From an uncultured Robinsoniella sp. (lineage in GTDB: Bacteria > Bacillota > Clostridia > Lachnospirales > Lachnospiraceae), in the NCBI GenBank assembly GCA_900540475.1, contig UQGG01000011.1, forward strand, positions 87,520 through 151,519: a stretch of 64,000 bases of DNA, written 5' to 3'. The notes under the pieces are model-generated. The model saw only the letters and a list, made by a program, of their open reading frames with translations, did not search any database and was not told the origin of the DNA. Below are positions 51,101 through 57,497 of the stretch, piece after piece. The first letter of the stretch is position 1, and every line of letters begins with the position of its first letter. A program made the translations under genes and the position numbers.

Positions 51101-51420
51101 AGTATGGCTCCTACTCCTCCGTAATAACTACGGCAACGGCACCTAAAAAACCGCACTTGCTTAAGGCAAAGAAGGATGGCAAAGGAAAAGTCATCGTAAA
51201 CTGGGGCAGAAGATCAGGTACGGACGGATATGTGATTTATATGAAGACAAATAAAGGCGATTATAAAAAGATAGCCACAAAATCATCCAAAGCTTCTTCC
51301 TATACCAAATCCGGATTAAAAAAAGGCAGAACCTATCGGTTTAAAGTAAGAGGATATAAAAAGACAAGTGGCAAGAGAATCTATAGTTCATATTCTGACA
51401 GCAAGAAGATAATCTTTTAA
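42121..51420 (+). CDS. Giant secreted protein with two right-handed beta-helix modules
   Basis: This 3099-residue exported protein has a signal peptide (about 1-24). Domains in order: a Thr/Pro/Glu-rich linker (about 25-64); a Big2 Ig-like domain (about 70-150); a beta-helix module (about 158-770) starting TFYYVSPQGSDSNPG; two FN3-like domains; a concanavalin/LamG-like domain (about 970-1160); one copy of a 75-residue repeat; a second beta-helix module (about 1234-1910) starting QIYVSPDGSDDSGNG; Big2-like domains; two CBM6-like modules (about 2091-2220 and 2319-2442); five 78-residue repeats (about 2448-2838); a Listeria-Bacteroides-type repeat; and two FN3 domains. The beta-helix modules resemble GH141 and related pectin-active enzymes; activity is not proven. 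No LPXTG is present. It probably acts outside the cell on a complex polysaccharide for the LplABC-type importer. Confidence 0.85.
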   Translation: MKKRMIALVLSVFMVLNPLTSYAAAPDTTEAYETTEVPETTKVPDTTEVPETTAVTNTAAETVAVADRFLLNYQEISINMDSGYPLPLYLTTGYYTEPSGTGKITWSSTDESVAAVDGEGRVTAVKPGEAIIKAVHKDYAGKTAECKVSVYQSKECETFYYVSPQGSDSNPGTEAQPFQTIQAARDTIRGLDQLPDGGITVLLEDGKYYEQDTIVFTPQDSGTQENPIVYKAKNEGKAVITGEVPITGWGKAEGVEGMNLAAEGKLYVADVEQGWRFHDFYVNGERQQVSRSFNTDKWRDWPVFYGRAPLSYDPEKGARVVFGDGELDGLDGNEDMEVVLLPVMYWNTIPLVKHIDSSNNTAYLQSQIPSNFWPDHFGTGEGYYNIINTLKYLDQPGEWCIDSQAGKVYYWPKNEETINTDEIAAPKPYELLRLQGDGVDKNFENMVEYLSFEGITFQYTDRLPENEFPEDWIIRNAENPDAAIYFDGTRNCRLINNEIRHSGSYGVTVNHYGQNNEILHNQMHDLGSGGVQLYGYGVGTVDVNYNNIVMYNSIYNMGVAPYQHAPGLGVFGSGTNTMAFNYIAGAPYAGISIVGTDENSISRTKPDTRAAYDMFGKQSSQYGIRFEDLNQLPESELDGGNGEYFSIGNLAQKYQHSERNVAEYNILEDYSQSMDDGGALYSWYCGLGNVYAYNVLKEQLEGSRTWVFWQYMDDRAIGFTLQNNLCTGNFNATIDKSFSPYSNRRVDNAYAKFPQVPEGYDAQKEKVLDSVQDAMGGYKLAETKKPAIISPENGSENSKIPTTFVLNHCENASLYKIEIATDEAFKNIAETIVTRLSVATTDKLEYDTSYYARVTTREYLGTPQVSDVVSFKTAKQSAPDEVLRNAKLTNDIDAVLVQWTPVAKNRVNVYRKAEGEADYTLVGENVDGKGFLDSQIKERTNYTYQIAGVNASGEGPRSEELKINTRELNMLFSDDFENGSISDQWTDQSGKQTNLNPADAVVKDGKWEPSGSWREYYVGLNNKEWDDYAVEADITFKDLQPGAENYSAFGLITRASTDAGRKFYEFLIRTNGQKQMELQKADGNYWTQLAAVKMKENPVPGTLYRMRAESVGKSLRIYLNGSLFAEIEDESLSYGGIGFGYGKDYISVDNVRVSQPKQYKIQVDESMKGGTVTADHSKAAQGKPIFLTVKPDKGYVYEEGTLKVNGKQITDTLFTMPGEDVTITASFQLAAADGNQIYVSPDGSDDSGNGSFEAPYQTLDMAQEGVHNLVAKGLDSDVQVILRGGNYYLKDAVHIGPEDCDNTYRITYKNYEDEEARVVGGSPVTGWTDKDGDGIYEADITGREGFYSLFANGERLPNAREVKWQNVKVEDQSHMQAVLGGATSWFGEVLKVTSVNGANLVTDFPGGGFSGGVQYLQGAKEYINEPGEWAIAGSTLYYKPLEGTMPENSEIIAPSTDRIFYLQGTNEDQVRNITIDGLQLEMNDFGENLLAHGGRKGDKTEEYDCNLKGIVDLDNTSNVTVSNCILKNAGYMAVVMNHYSQENTISGNDIQDTGYAGIFMIGENPGSLNYINKNNTVTNNRIKDAGKFVSHGSGIYLMNSGDNTITHNNISEVPRYGISMKGVRYGVFSAIGVDVPFEDHWKYNQTMNNYIGYNTIYNTGMCSGDGGGIEGWGTGRDNWIDHNIIYNAYRGVATTGWRGHSIFTDDATHHTMVTNNVVYDENAVSVNAGTMMKSISNYVANNVFDIGYAYNGAANIGPYIEPSGGMTFKNNIVYSNTGGTLHNNGTWSEDGSGDRVLLKFDDGSYNVSGTAALDSLSVMDNNLYFNAIGKGEFEVLGSKLNLSDWKQSSKNVHQYDKNSIMEDPQFVDAQNRDYRLKADSPAMAIGITPIDTSGIGLLPDFRYGDKNDAPKTLFLSAEGSGQASAAVNPGQMIQMSLSMRTEKGYSVENPEGTTLASSDKSIATVNENGLVTAISPGTAVITAEGKGLTDQYTIYVGEQGAELTADDVNLVLEKNETSWIDVKAKTSAGHYLVPTNISYQSSDEKIVSVDGRGFLKAQAEGEAEIRIQAAVNGENLTKDVKVSVQKTAIQTRDLYEKTDAITADSYGNGASNQGAKVGMDKNGSYIAFKNVDFKEGAKRFTAVYETGNLSRVGSIDLRLDSSTGPLIGKVDCETTGAWGISGQSWIDINPEEVKGIHDLYIVANPGALNLVDLQFSQKDAGSSVQSLELSGEDIVCAPQDGETEYTFTASTRDDLGYRTEEKAVTWELDGNDTNTSIDETTGVITVGIPEEKETNLVIKAVLNSDHSIKAEKPVMVYDGTIVELKGAEADEKSSTAADGVSGVAFQGKDAYILYKNVDFKNGIEKYQVKYSYPNAQNILKLHTGSATGEAFSSVSLSSGSWANYVVTDQSISEGCPVGIQDLAITQSDWLNFHWIRMFMPNNRVPEQSYKITIDTNMTNGNIESDKTEAKAGEEVNLIVEPADGYILKEGSLKVNNGDVEVTDNRFIMPEQDVMVTAEFEQQPVDMHTVTIDPAMEHGRIEADKTEAAAGDTVTLTITPEEGYLLTEGGLKVNDGEVEVTDNSFLMPEQDVMITAEFEQRPAEVHTVTIDPAMEHGRIEADKTEAAEGETVTLTITPEEGYMLTAGSLKVNDGDVEVANNSFVMPGQDVTITAEFEQTTGEMYTISIDSAMEHGNIEADKSEAAAGEMVTLTIVPEEGYQLREGSLKVNDGAVELTDNSFLMPEQNVMVTAEFEKQAAEMYKVIIDPSMEHGNVEADKPEAEAGELIILTVVPEEGYQLKAGRLKVNGGAVEIAGSSFVMPEQDVTVTAEFEQKAVIITYKLAFDPRGGKVSPASITVTKGAAYGRLPVPSREGYSFKGWFTAASGGTQIREGEICRLNVNTTVYAQWSKMTLKKPGKPTSIKASKHKSGSVQISWKKASNAKGYVLYRYDSSARKWRKVKTTTSTSYVDTGLKSATAYKYKVKAYSQLGKEKKYGSYSSVITTATAPKKPHLLKAKKDGKGKVIVNWGRRSGTDGYVIYMKTNKGDYKKIATKSSKASSYTKSGLKKGRTYRFKVRGYKKTSGKRIYSSYSDSKKIIF
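49465..50634 (+). repeat. Five 234-bp in-frame tandem repeats
   Basis: The unit is exactly 234 bp (78 residues). The marker ATGGAACACGGAA and its equivalents recur at about 49722, 49956, 50190 and 50424, with a more diverged first copy near 49488. Each unit encodes a small all-beta domain with EADKTEA, PEEGY, LKVNDG and MPEQDVMVTAEFEQ. A lone, diverged relative is at about 45594-45815. Confidence 0.9.
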
Positions 51421-51426
51421 TACTAT

Positions 51427-51458
51427 AGGAGGTGCTGCAACAGACTGCAGCATCTCCT
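51427..51458 (+). other. Intercistronic hairpin after the giant beta-helix gene
   Basis: The arms AGGAGGTGCTGCA and TGCAGCATCTCCT pair over 13 positions with one G-U pair around a 6-nt loop. No U-run follows. The left arm contains an AGGAGGTG sequence that would act as a ribosome binding site if unpaired, but no start codon follows at a suitable distance. Confidence 0.6.
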
Positions 51459-51581
51459 CATTGCAAGATTCGGCTGCAGGGAAATACGTCCATCCCTCAT
51501 GTAGAAAAATACATCCGTTTCACCTGCAGGAACGAATATCTTGCAGAACGCAATTTTAAAAACGCTTAAGGAGTGAAAAAA

Positions 51582-52835
51582 ATGAATGATGAATATAATT
51601 ATTCTGTTTCATCTTATGAAAAAGAATATTTAAGAGAATTGGCATATAAACAGAAAAAATATGCCGATCTCCCGATGATGAAAGAAAGAGAAAAGCTCTG
51701 GTATTTACATAACAGCTTACAGGGAAAGCGTCCGATGATTATAATGGAAACTATAACCTTCTGGGAAAATATATGTCCCCCGCTGCAGTGTAAAAGTAGT
51801 ATTGCACGGGAAATAGAAAATCAATTGCTTAAAAGCATTGTGAATGTGGAATTGATTGGTGATGATAAAGTGGTACCCGGATATTATGCCCTGGAAGTGG
51901 AACTGGATTACCAGAAATATGGGATTGAAGCAAAAAAAGTATATGATAAAGACGGGATTGGCTTTCATATAGAATCTGTAATTGAGTCTCTGGAAGAAGA
52001 TTTTAATAAGCTGTCCCCATCTGTTTTTGGATATGATGATCAGAAATATACAGTGAAAAAACAATTCATAGAATCCGTTATCGGTGATATTTTGCCGGTG
52101 GAACTGGTAAACAGCACAAATTATTGGGACTTTTCCATTACCCAGCAGGTTGTGGAGCTGATGGGGATGCAGAATATGTTCTATTCCATGTATGATGAGC
52201 CGGATCTGTTTCACGAGCTGATGCAGTTCATTACCGATGACAAGATACGCCTGCTGCGGTGGGAGGAGGAAAATGGGTGCCTGTGGCTGAACAACCATAA
52301 CCACTATATGGGAGGTGGGAGCTACTGTTACACAAAAGAGCTGCCCCGGAAAGATTTTGCAGGAAAAGTACGCAGTATAGACACCTGGGGACATATGAAT
52401 TCACAGGAATCCGTAGGAATTTCACCGGATATGTTTCAGGAGTTCATACTGCCTTATATGAAAAAACTGTCAAAGGAGTTTGGTATGCTTTATTATGGAT
52501 GCTGTGAGCCGGTCAGCGATTTTTGGGACGGCGGCATAGAGCAGATCGAAAATATTCGTAAAGTCTCAATTTCACCCTGGTGCAATGAAGCCTTCATGGC
52601 CGAGCGGTTAAGCTGCAGAGATATCATATATTCCAGAAAGCCATCGCCAAATTTCCTTGGAATTCAGGCGGGTTTTGACAAAGAAGCATTCAGGGCATAT
52701 ATTCAGGAAACAGTGAATTTGACAAAAAGATGTAAAAGTGAATATATCTTTCGTGATATTTACGCGTTACATGGAAATATAGATAAGGTAAAAAGGGCTG
52801 TACAGATTGTCAGAGAGCTGACGGAGAATAGTTGA
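51582..52835 (+). CDS. URO-D-fold protein, divergent (copy 3)
   Basis: The ATG at 51582 has AAGGAG 8 bp upstream; the GTG at 51573 overlaps that site and is rejected. The protein has 417 residues and no signal peptide. Its C-terminal half follows the URO-D barrel pattern (GISPDMFQEFILPYMKKLSK, YYGCCEPVSDFWDGGIEQIE, KVSISPWCNEAFMAERL), but the HxC zinc motif of copies 1 and 2 is replaced by YGCCEP. The N-terminal 170 residues are unlike classic UroD. This could be a separate catalytic group or a partner protein. It is in the same orientation as the glycan operon, 161 bp after the giant gene. Confidence 0.75.
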   Translation: MNDEYNYSVSSYEKEYLRELAYKQKKYADLPMMKEREKLWYLHNSLQGKRPMIIMETITFWENICPPLQCKSSIAREIENQLLKSIVNVELIGDDKVVPGYYALEVELDYQKYGIEAKKVYDKDGIGFHIESVIESLEEDFNKLSPSVFGYDDQKYTVKKQFIESVIGDILPVELVNSTNYWDFSITQQVVELMGMQNMFYSMYDEPDLFHELMQFITDDKIRLLRWEEENGCLWLNNHNHYMGGGSYCYTKELPRKDFAGKVRSIDTWGHMNSQESVGISPDMFQEFILPYMKKLSKEFGMLYYGCCEPVSDFWDGGIEQIENIRKVSISPWCNEAFMAERLSCRDIIYSRKPSPNFLGIQAGFDKEAFRAYIQETVNLTKRCKSEYIFRDIYALHGNIDKVKRAVQIVRELTENS

Positions 52836-52926
52836 TGGAAAGAATTTTAAGGCACACTCAGTGGGCAGGGTAATAACGAGAATTATTTCCTGCTAATTAC
52901 AGTAGTGCCGGAAATGGAGGTTATAA

Positions 52927-54117
52927 ATGAGTATACATTTCAGCAAAGAACGCTGGTTAGAGATAGAGAAAAATTACAGTGCATGGTGGAAAGGTGAATT
53001 AGACAGACCGCTGTTTAAGGTTACAGTAAAACATGCCTTTGAACCAGAACGGGAAAAGCCCCCGGTCCCATTACTATCCCAGAAAACATGCCATGATTTT
53101 CGGTATAGCGCAGAGGAAATTATAGATGCTCTGGATTATGAATTATCACAGAGTGAATTCTTAGGGGATGCATTCCCATTTGTGAACATGGCGGCATTTG
53201 GGCCGGGATCCCTGGCTGGATTCTGCGGGGCAAGAATGGATAACAGTACAGGAAGCGTCTGGTATTTTCCGGAGGAAAGAAAAGAAATCCAGAATATTCA
53301 TATACAATACGACAGGGAAAACAAATGGGTCACGCGCATCAAGGAAATTTACCGTGCAGGACAGGAGAGGTGGGGCGGGATGGTACTGATGTCCATGCCG
53401 GATCTGGGTGGGATTCAGGATGTAGCTGCAATCTTTGCCGAAAGTACGGAACTTATGTGCCAGCTGATGGACGAACCGGAGGAAGTACACCGCCTGCAGT
53501 CGGAGGTTTACCAGGCATTTCAGGAAGCCTATGAAGATCTTAATTCCGTATTAATGCCGTTGAATCCTGGATACAGCGACTGGGGAGGACTTTACAGCAA
53601 AGAGCCGTCCTATATTCTGCAGGATGATTTCGCGTATATGATCAGCCCTCAGATGTTTGCAGAGTTTGGGCTTCCGGAAATCCGGAAAGCATGTGAATAT
53701 CTTAATAATACTATATACCATTTGGACGGAGTCGGAAATTTAAACCATCTGGATTATTTATTAAAAGAAGATATCAATGCAGTCCAATGGGTTTACGGAG
53801 CAGGACAGCCAAGCGCGCGGCATTGGATGGAGATCTATGAAAAAATATTTAATGCCGGAAAGGGAATTGAGGTAATCGGGGATTTAGATGATTTTCTTGC
53901 ATTGTACGGGAAGTATCCGGAGCGTCTGTACTACCATGTACTGGTAGATGATGAGGAAGGAAATGCAATGAAAACAATGGATGAAAAGGACTGTCTGAAT
54001 GATTACTGTGTGGTGTCCCGAGACAGGATGCATGAGGTGGAGCTATTATTAGCTGCAGTTCTAAGGAAAGAGCAGGGGAAAAATTCATATCCCCTACTTC
54101 CCAACAACCTCATCTAA
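52927..54117 (+). CDS. URO-D-fold protein, divergent (copy 4)
   Basis: This 396-residue cytoplasmic protein starts with SIHFSKERWLEIEKNYSAWW and shows a URO-D-like barrel (DEPEEVHRLQSEVYQAFQEA, MISPQMFAEFGLPEIRKAC). The HxC motif is changed to TIYHLDGVGNLNHL: the His stays but the Cys is lost. GAGG and TGGAGG sequences precede the ATG. It ends the nine-gene cluster and overlaps the convergent TlpA gene by 24 bp. Function is unknown; being unlike copies 1-3, it may bind a different substrate or act as a subunit. Confidence 0.75.
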   Translation: MSIHFSKERWLEIEKNYSAWWKGELDRPLFKVTVKHAFEPEREKPPVPLLSQKTCHDFRYSAEEIIDALDYELSQSEFLGDAFPFVNMAAFGPGSLAGFCGARMDNSTGSVWYFPEERKEIQNIHIQYDRENKWVTRIKEIYRAGQERWGGMVLMSMPDLGGIQDVAAIFAESTELMCQLMDEPEEVHRLQSEVYQAFQEAYEDLNSVLMPLNPGYSDWGGLYSKEPSYILQDDFAYMISPQMFAEFGLPEIRKACEYLNNTIYHLDGVGNLNHLDYLLKEDINAVQWVYGAGQPSARHWMEIYEKIFNAGKGIEVIGDLDDFLALYGKYPERLYYHVLVDDEEGNAMKTMDEKDCLNDYCVVSRDRMHEVELLLAAVLRKEQGKNSYPLLPNNLI

Positions 54118-54648
54118 CCGCTTCATCAGATTATCTTCCTGCTTTTTCACCACTCCAATTAGCGGTGCCCCTATCATGTTACCTTCGCTGTCCACGATAT
54201 ATGTGGTAGGATAACCGGAAATATCACCGATAAAATCGGTATAGAAGCTGCTTTTATGATCCAGGATGAGGTTCGGGTAGGTCACGCCTTTCTCCTTCAA
54301 AATCATTTCAGAAGTCGTTTTTGATTCATCTGATTCTCCAGCACTGACGGCAACTCCGATCAGATTGATCTTCCTGTCTTTGAAATTCTGAAAGTATTCT
54401 TCCAGCTCCGGCATTTCTGCTATACAGCTGCCGCAGCCATTAGTCCAGAAATTGATCACGGTGGCATCGTAGTCTTTAAAAATATCATTGGTCATGGTAT
54501 TTCCGTCAAAATCAACGCCCTGAAATTCCGGGAACGGTTTTTTGGTGGCTTCTATTTCTGTGCTTCCACATCCGGCAAGTGAAAGGACGGAAACCGCACT
54601 TAATAGGATAACTAACAGTTTATTTGCTTTTTTCTTAATTACGTTCAA
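54094..54648 (-). CDS. TlpA-like thioredoxin-fold lipoprotein
   Basis: This 184-residue lipoprotein (lipobox SLAGC, Cys27) has a thioredoxin fold with the redox motif Cys72-Gly-Ser-Cys75 in INFWTNGCGSCIAEMP and a cis-Pro loop SGYPTTYIVD. TlpA/ResA proteins reduce or exchange disulfides on the outer face of the membrane, taking electrons from a membrane partner. Here the likely partner is the polyferredoxin encoded just upstream (4-bp overlap), instead of a CcdA-type protein. The gene is the last of the redox operon. Confidence 0.9.
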   Translation of the reverse strand: MNVIKKKANKLLVILLSAVSVLSLAGCGSTEIEATKKPFPEFQGVDFDGNTMTNDIFKDYDATVINFWTNGCGSCIAEMPELEEYFQNFKDRKINLIGVAVSAGESDESKTTSEMILKEKGVTYPNLILDHKSSFYTDFIGDISGYPTTYIVDSEGNMIGAPLIGVVKKQEDNLMKRLDEVVGK

Positions 54649-55505
54649 TGGTTGTCCTCTTTTCTAAAATTGATACTTTTACAGATTGCATTCTGTGGGC
54701 ATGTGCGGATGCAGTCACCACAGCGAATACATTCAGAGTGATTGGGGGTTTTATACACTGTCACATCCATTTTACAGACTTTTGTGCAGGTTTGGCAGCC
54801 GTTGCATTTTTCCTTATCAATGTGGAACTTATAGAAGGAAAATTTGTGAAACAGGGCATAGAATGCACCGAGGGGACAGATCCATTTGCAGAAGGGCCTG
54901 TAAAAAAAGATGGATAAAGTTATGATCCCTGCCAGCAAACAGCTTTTCCATGTAAATAAGGTGCCCAGTGCAGCCTGGATTCCGCTGTCTGCGAGAGCAA
55001 GGGGAATGGCACCTTCTAAGATTCCAGCAGGGCAGATCCACTTGCAGAACCAGGGATCTCCCATCCCCACTTCATTCAGGATGGTCATGGGAAGTATGAT
55101 AACAAACAGGAATAATATCAGGTACTTGAGTCTGGTGAGTACGGCGAACTTTTTGGTACCGAATTTTTTGGTAGGAATCTTATGCAGCAGCTCCTGAAAC
55201 CAGCCAAAAGGACATAGAAAGCCGCACACCAGCCGTCCAAGCAACACGCTGAATAGAAGCAGCATCCCAACAATGTAATAGGAAAAACGGAATTTTGATG
55301 AACCAATTACCGCCTGCAGGGATCCAATAGGACAGGAGCCTATGGCACCGGGGCAGGAATAGCAGTTCAGTCCGGGAACACAGATCCCTTTTAAATTTCC
55401 CTTGTAGATTTTACCGGTGAAAAAGCCTGTGATGTGAGCGTTGGTCAGCAGCGTGGCGGCTGCCTGTATTTTCCATCGTTTCCGGCGGTTTTCATGTTCA
55501 GCCAA
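54645..55505 (-). CDS. Membrane-bound 4Fe-4S polyferredoxin (NapH-like)
   Basis: I place the start at TTG 55505 (GGAG 10 bp upstream), which gives 286 residues starting AEHENRRKRW; a longer frame to 55565 overlaps the small CXXC gene by 67 bp and adds residues not expected for the family. There are about five membrane segments, three CxxxCP motifs (CGFLCPFGW, CKWICPAGI, CKWICPLGA), a Cys-rich segment GLNCYSCPGAIGSCPIG, and two ferredoxin motifs near the C-terminus (CNGCQTCTKVC and CIRCGDCIRTC). NapH-type proteins move electrons across or along the membrane. Neighbouring TlpA and CXXC proteins imply electron delivery to extracytoplasmic thiols (inference). Confidence 0.87.
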   Translation of the reverse strand: MAEHENRRKRWKIQAAATLLTNAHITGFFTGKIYKGNLKGICVPGLNCYSCPGAIGSCPIGSLQAVIGSSKFRFSYYIVGMLLLFSVLLGRLVCGFLCPFGWFQELLHKIPTKKFGTKKFAVLTRLKYLILFLFVIILPMTILNEVGMGDPWFCKWICPAGILEGAIPLALADSGIQAALGTLFTWKSCLLAGIITLSIFFYRPFCKWICPLGAFYALFHKFSFYKFHIDKEKCNGCQTCTKVCKMDVTVYKTPNHSECIRCGDCIRTCPQNAICKSINFRKEDNH

Positions 55506-55632
55506 TGCCCACACACTCCAGACATAATTGAATGCCCTTAGAAAGTACTTCGGCTGCTTCGCCACGGTAAACGCCGATACTGATCAGGATAATGGCTAAC
55601 AATAAGATGCCTCCAGCATATTTATTCTTCAT
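55498..55632 (-). CDS. Small CXXC membrane protein (CD1871A-like)
   Basis: This 44-residue frame starts with ATG at 55632 (MKNKYAGGILLLAIILISIG) and ends ...IQLCLECVGIG before TGA at 55498-55500. It has one membrane helix and a C-terminal Cys-x-x-Cys (Cys37, Cys40). The length, helix and CLEC motif match the CD1871A-type family of Clostridia. Its start overlaps the end of the upstream lipoprotein gene by 11 bp, and its stop overlaps the polyferredoxin start by 8 bp, so all three are translationally coupled. It probably relays electrons or disulfides between the polyferredoxin and TlpA. Confidence 0.8.
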   Translation of the reverse strand: MKNKYAGGILLLAIILISIGVYRGEAAEVLSKGIQLCLECVGIG

Positions 55633-56236
55633 CTTTTAACTCCTTGGCAAAGGATAGCAATTTATCTGCTTCAGCATTGGTGTTCCAGGCGGTATAGAAT
55701 CCGCCTTCTTTTGTAAATATGGAAACCAGGTCTGAATCAATAAGCGATTCATAGTCCTTCAGAGATTGCTGCATGGAATCATTATATAGAATTACCGGGA
55801 ACTTGATATCTGTCAGCTTTTCTTTAGCGCCGTCAATGTCTTTGTCTGTAAGGATACCAATGACAGGTACGCCAATGGTTTTCATTTCATCCGAAATATC
55901 GTTAAATACCTCCAGCTTTTCCAATGTTTTTTCTTCCGTTGTATGAAAAAATACCAAACAGGTTTTTCCTTCAATGATATTGGAAGAGGCAGGAGTTCCA
56001 TCCAGATATGTAGTTTCAAAGGGATCAAACAGATAGATTTTAGATTTTGCTTCGACTTTCTCGTAATTGGAATTAATCCAGTCGTCATCAATCCACCCCT
56101 TTTCTTTGGCATCCTCTACGGTAATGGTGCCATCATCCAGGGCTGCCTTGATTTTTTCCAGGGAAGGTTTCGAATTGCAGCCCCCCAGAGAAAAAACCAA
56201 CAGGCATGAGATTACAAGGAGAAGTTTTCGTTTCAT
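55622..56236 (-). CDS. Thioredoxin-fold-like lipoprotein without CXXC
   Basis: This 204-residue lipoprotein (lipobox SLGGC, Cys20) has an N-terminal helical region with tandem acidic helices, then a segment CLVFFHTTEEKTLEKLEVF that aligns with the thioredoxin/TlpA active-site strand, but with no CxxC (FHTTEEKT), then PVIGILTDKDIDG. It is probably a redox-inactive TlpA relative that binds a partner or ligand. It is the first gene of the redox part of the operon, with GTGAGG upstream and a predicted regulator site 46 bp before its start. Confidence 0.8.
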   Translation of the reverse strand: MKRKLLLVISCLLVFSLGGCNSKPSLEKIKAALDDGTITVEDAKEKGWIDDDWINSNYEKVEAKSKIYLFDPFETTYLDGTPASSNIIEGKTCLVFFHTTEEKTLEKLEVFNDISDEMKTIGVPVIGILTDKDIDGAKEKLTDIKFPVILYNDSMQQSLKDYESLIDSDLVSIFTKEGGFYTAWNTNAEADKLLSFAKELKDEE

Positions 56237-56267
56237 TTCTTTACCTCACTTTTTTGTTAGTGAAGTT

Positions 56268-56301
56268 ATTGTAGCAAATCCAATATAAAATTTCTGTTAA
56301 G
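56268..56301 (-). promoter_or_regulatory. CTTAAC-type operator and promoter before the redox genes
   Basis: On the - strand CTTAACAGAAATTTTATATT (56301-56282) is followed 8 bp later by TACAAT (56273-56268). It matches the elements at 58213-58232 and 58247-58266, which suggests a promoter driven by the response regulator at 57491. Confidence 0.6.
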
Positions 56302-56324
56302 AGAAAGCTTCGTTATGGAAGAAA

Positions 56325-57497
56325 TTATAATGTTTTTTGGGGCAGCAAGAGTTCAAAAATGGTACCCCCCATAGGATTATCTGATACGGAAATGGTTCCG
56401 TTGTGTTTTTCAATAATGGATTTTACAATCGAAAGACCAAGTCCGGCTCCGCCCATTTGGCGGGAACGGGATTTATCCACACGGAAAAAAGGTTCGAATA
56501 TAAGAGCCTGCATTTCCTTTGGTATTCCGATTCCATTATCTTTTATGGTGATTGCGGTATTCTCTTCGTGTGTATGGATGGAAATTTCTACGATCCCATT
56601 TTCAACGTTGTATTTCACCGCGTTTTCAATGATATTATAAAAAGCCCTGTGCAGCAGGTTTTTGTTGCCGGTCAGGACAGGTGAGCTGCCGGAAACAGTA
56701 ATATAGATATTTTTTTCTTTTGCCAGAGGAGATAATTCTGCCGCAACATCAATCAGCAGTTCGGTCGCCTCGATTTCCTGGTCACATGCCAATGCATCCA
56801 TATTGGTGAGATCCAGGAGATCTTTGACCAAAGCTGACATTCTGTCTGTATGTGCCGATATGACGGATAGTAATTTATCGTATTCCTCTGGTGTGCGGTC
56901 TTTTTTCTTTTTAAATACATCCACCTTTGTCTTAAGTACAGTCAGGGGAGTACGAAGCTCATGTGCAGCACTTTGGGAAAAGCGTTTTTGCATGGCAAAG
57001 GCATCGTTTAGTTTATTGGACATTTCATTGAATGAACGGGTTAAATCTGCGATTTCATCATGGCTTTTGGGTACCTTTAAATCTTCGGAAAGGTTGTAAA
57101 CAGTACAATTTCTCATTTGACGGCTGAGTATATGCAGCGGATTTAATGCCTTGCCGGAAATAAAGTAGGTCAGCAGTCCGCCGATGACCAGCAGCAATAC
57201 CATATAGATGATACTCTGATATAAAAAATGCAGGCGTGCCGACTGTGAATTATGGGTTGGAGCAGCAGGTACTGAGTTGGTGCTGTCAGCGGCAGTATCA
57301 GGTGTCTGTGGTTCGGGATGGAGGGGTTCACCATCCTGCCCTGATTGCATGGCTGGAGTAACAACGGTTGCTTCGATAACATTTGCCATTTTGTTTGCAG
57401 AAAAATTTAAAATGACAGTCAGAATGACACAGCAGACCGTAAGAAGAAATACATTCAGTATGGTAAGACGAAGACGGATAGAAATTTTGCCTAACAT
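56325..57497 (-). CDS. Sensor histidine kinase with HAMP domain
   Basis: This 390-residue kinase has two membrane segments (about 10-30 and 94-114) around a short extracellular loop of some 60 residues rich in Pro and Thr. A HAMP linker (LNPLHILSRQMRNC), the HisKA domain with phospho-acceptor His179 in QSAAHELRTPL, and an ATPase domain with N-box AFYNIIENAVKYN and G-boxes DNGIGIP and GGAGLGLS follow. The small sensor loop is like that of envelope-stress or antimicrobial-peptide kinases. The ATG overlaps the response regulator stop by 7 bp, and GGAGGT lies within the regulator's 3' end. Confidence 0.93.
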   Translation of the reverse strand: MLGKISIRLRLTILNVFLLTVCCVILTVILNFSANKMANVIEATVVTPAMQSGQDGEPLHPEPQTPDTAADSTNSVPAAPTHNSQSARLHFLYQSIIYMVLLLVIGGLLTYFISGKALNPLHILSRQMRNCTVYNLSEDLKVPKSHDEIADLTRSFNEMSNKLNDAFAMQKRFSQSAAHELRTPLTVLKTKVDVFKKKKDRTPEEYDKLLSVISAHTDRMSALVKDLLDLTNMDALACDQEIEATELLIDVAAELSPLAKEKNIYITVSGSSPVLTGNKNLLHRAFYNIIENAVKYNVENGIVEISIHTHEENTAITIKDNGIGIPKEMQALIFEPFFRVDKSRSRQMGGAGLGLSIVKSIIEKHNGTISVSDNPMGGTIFELLLPQKTL

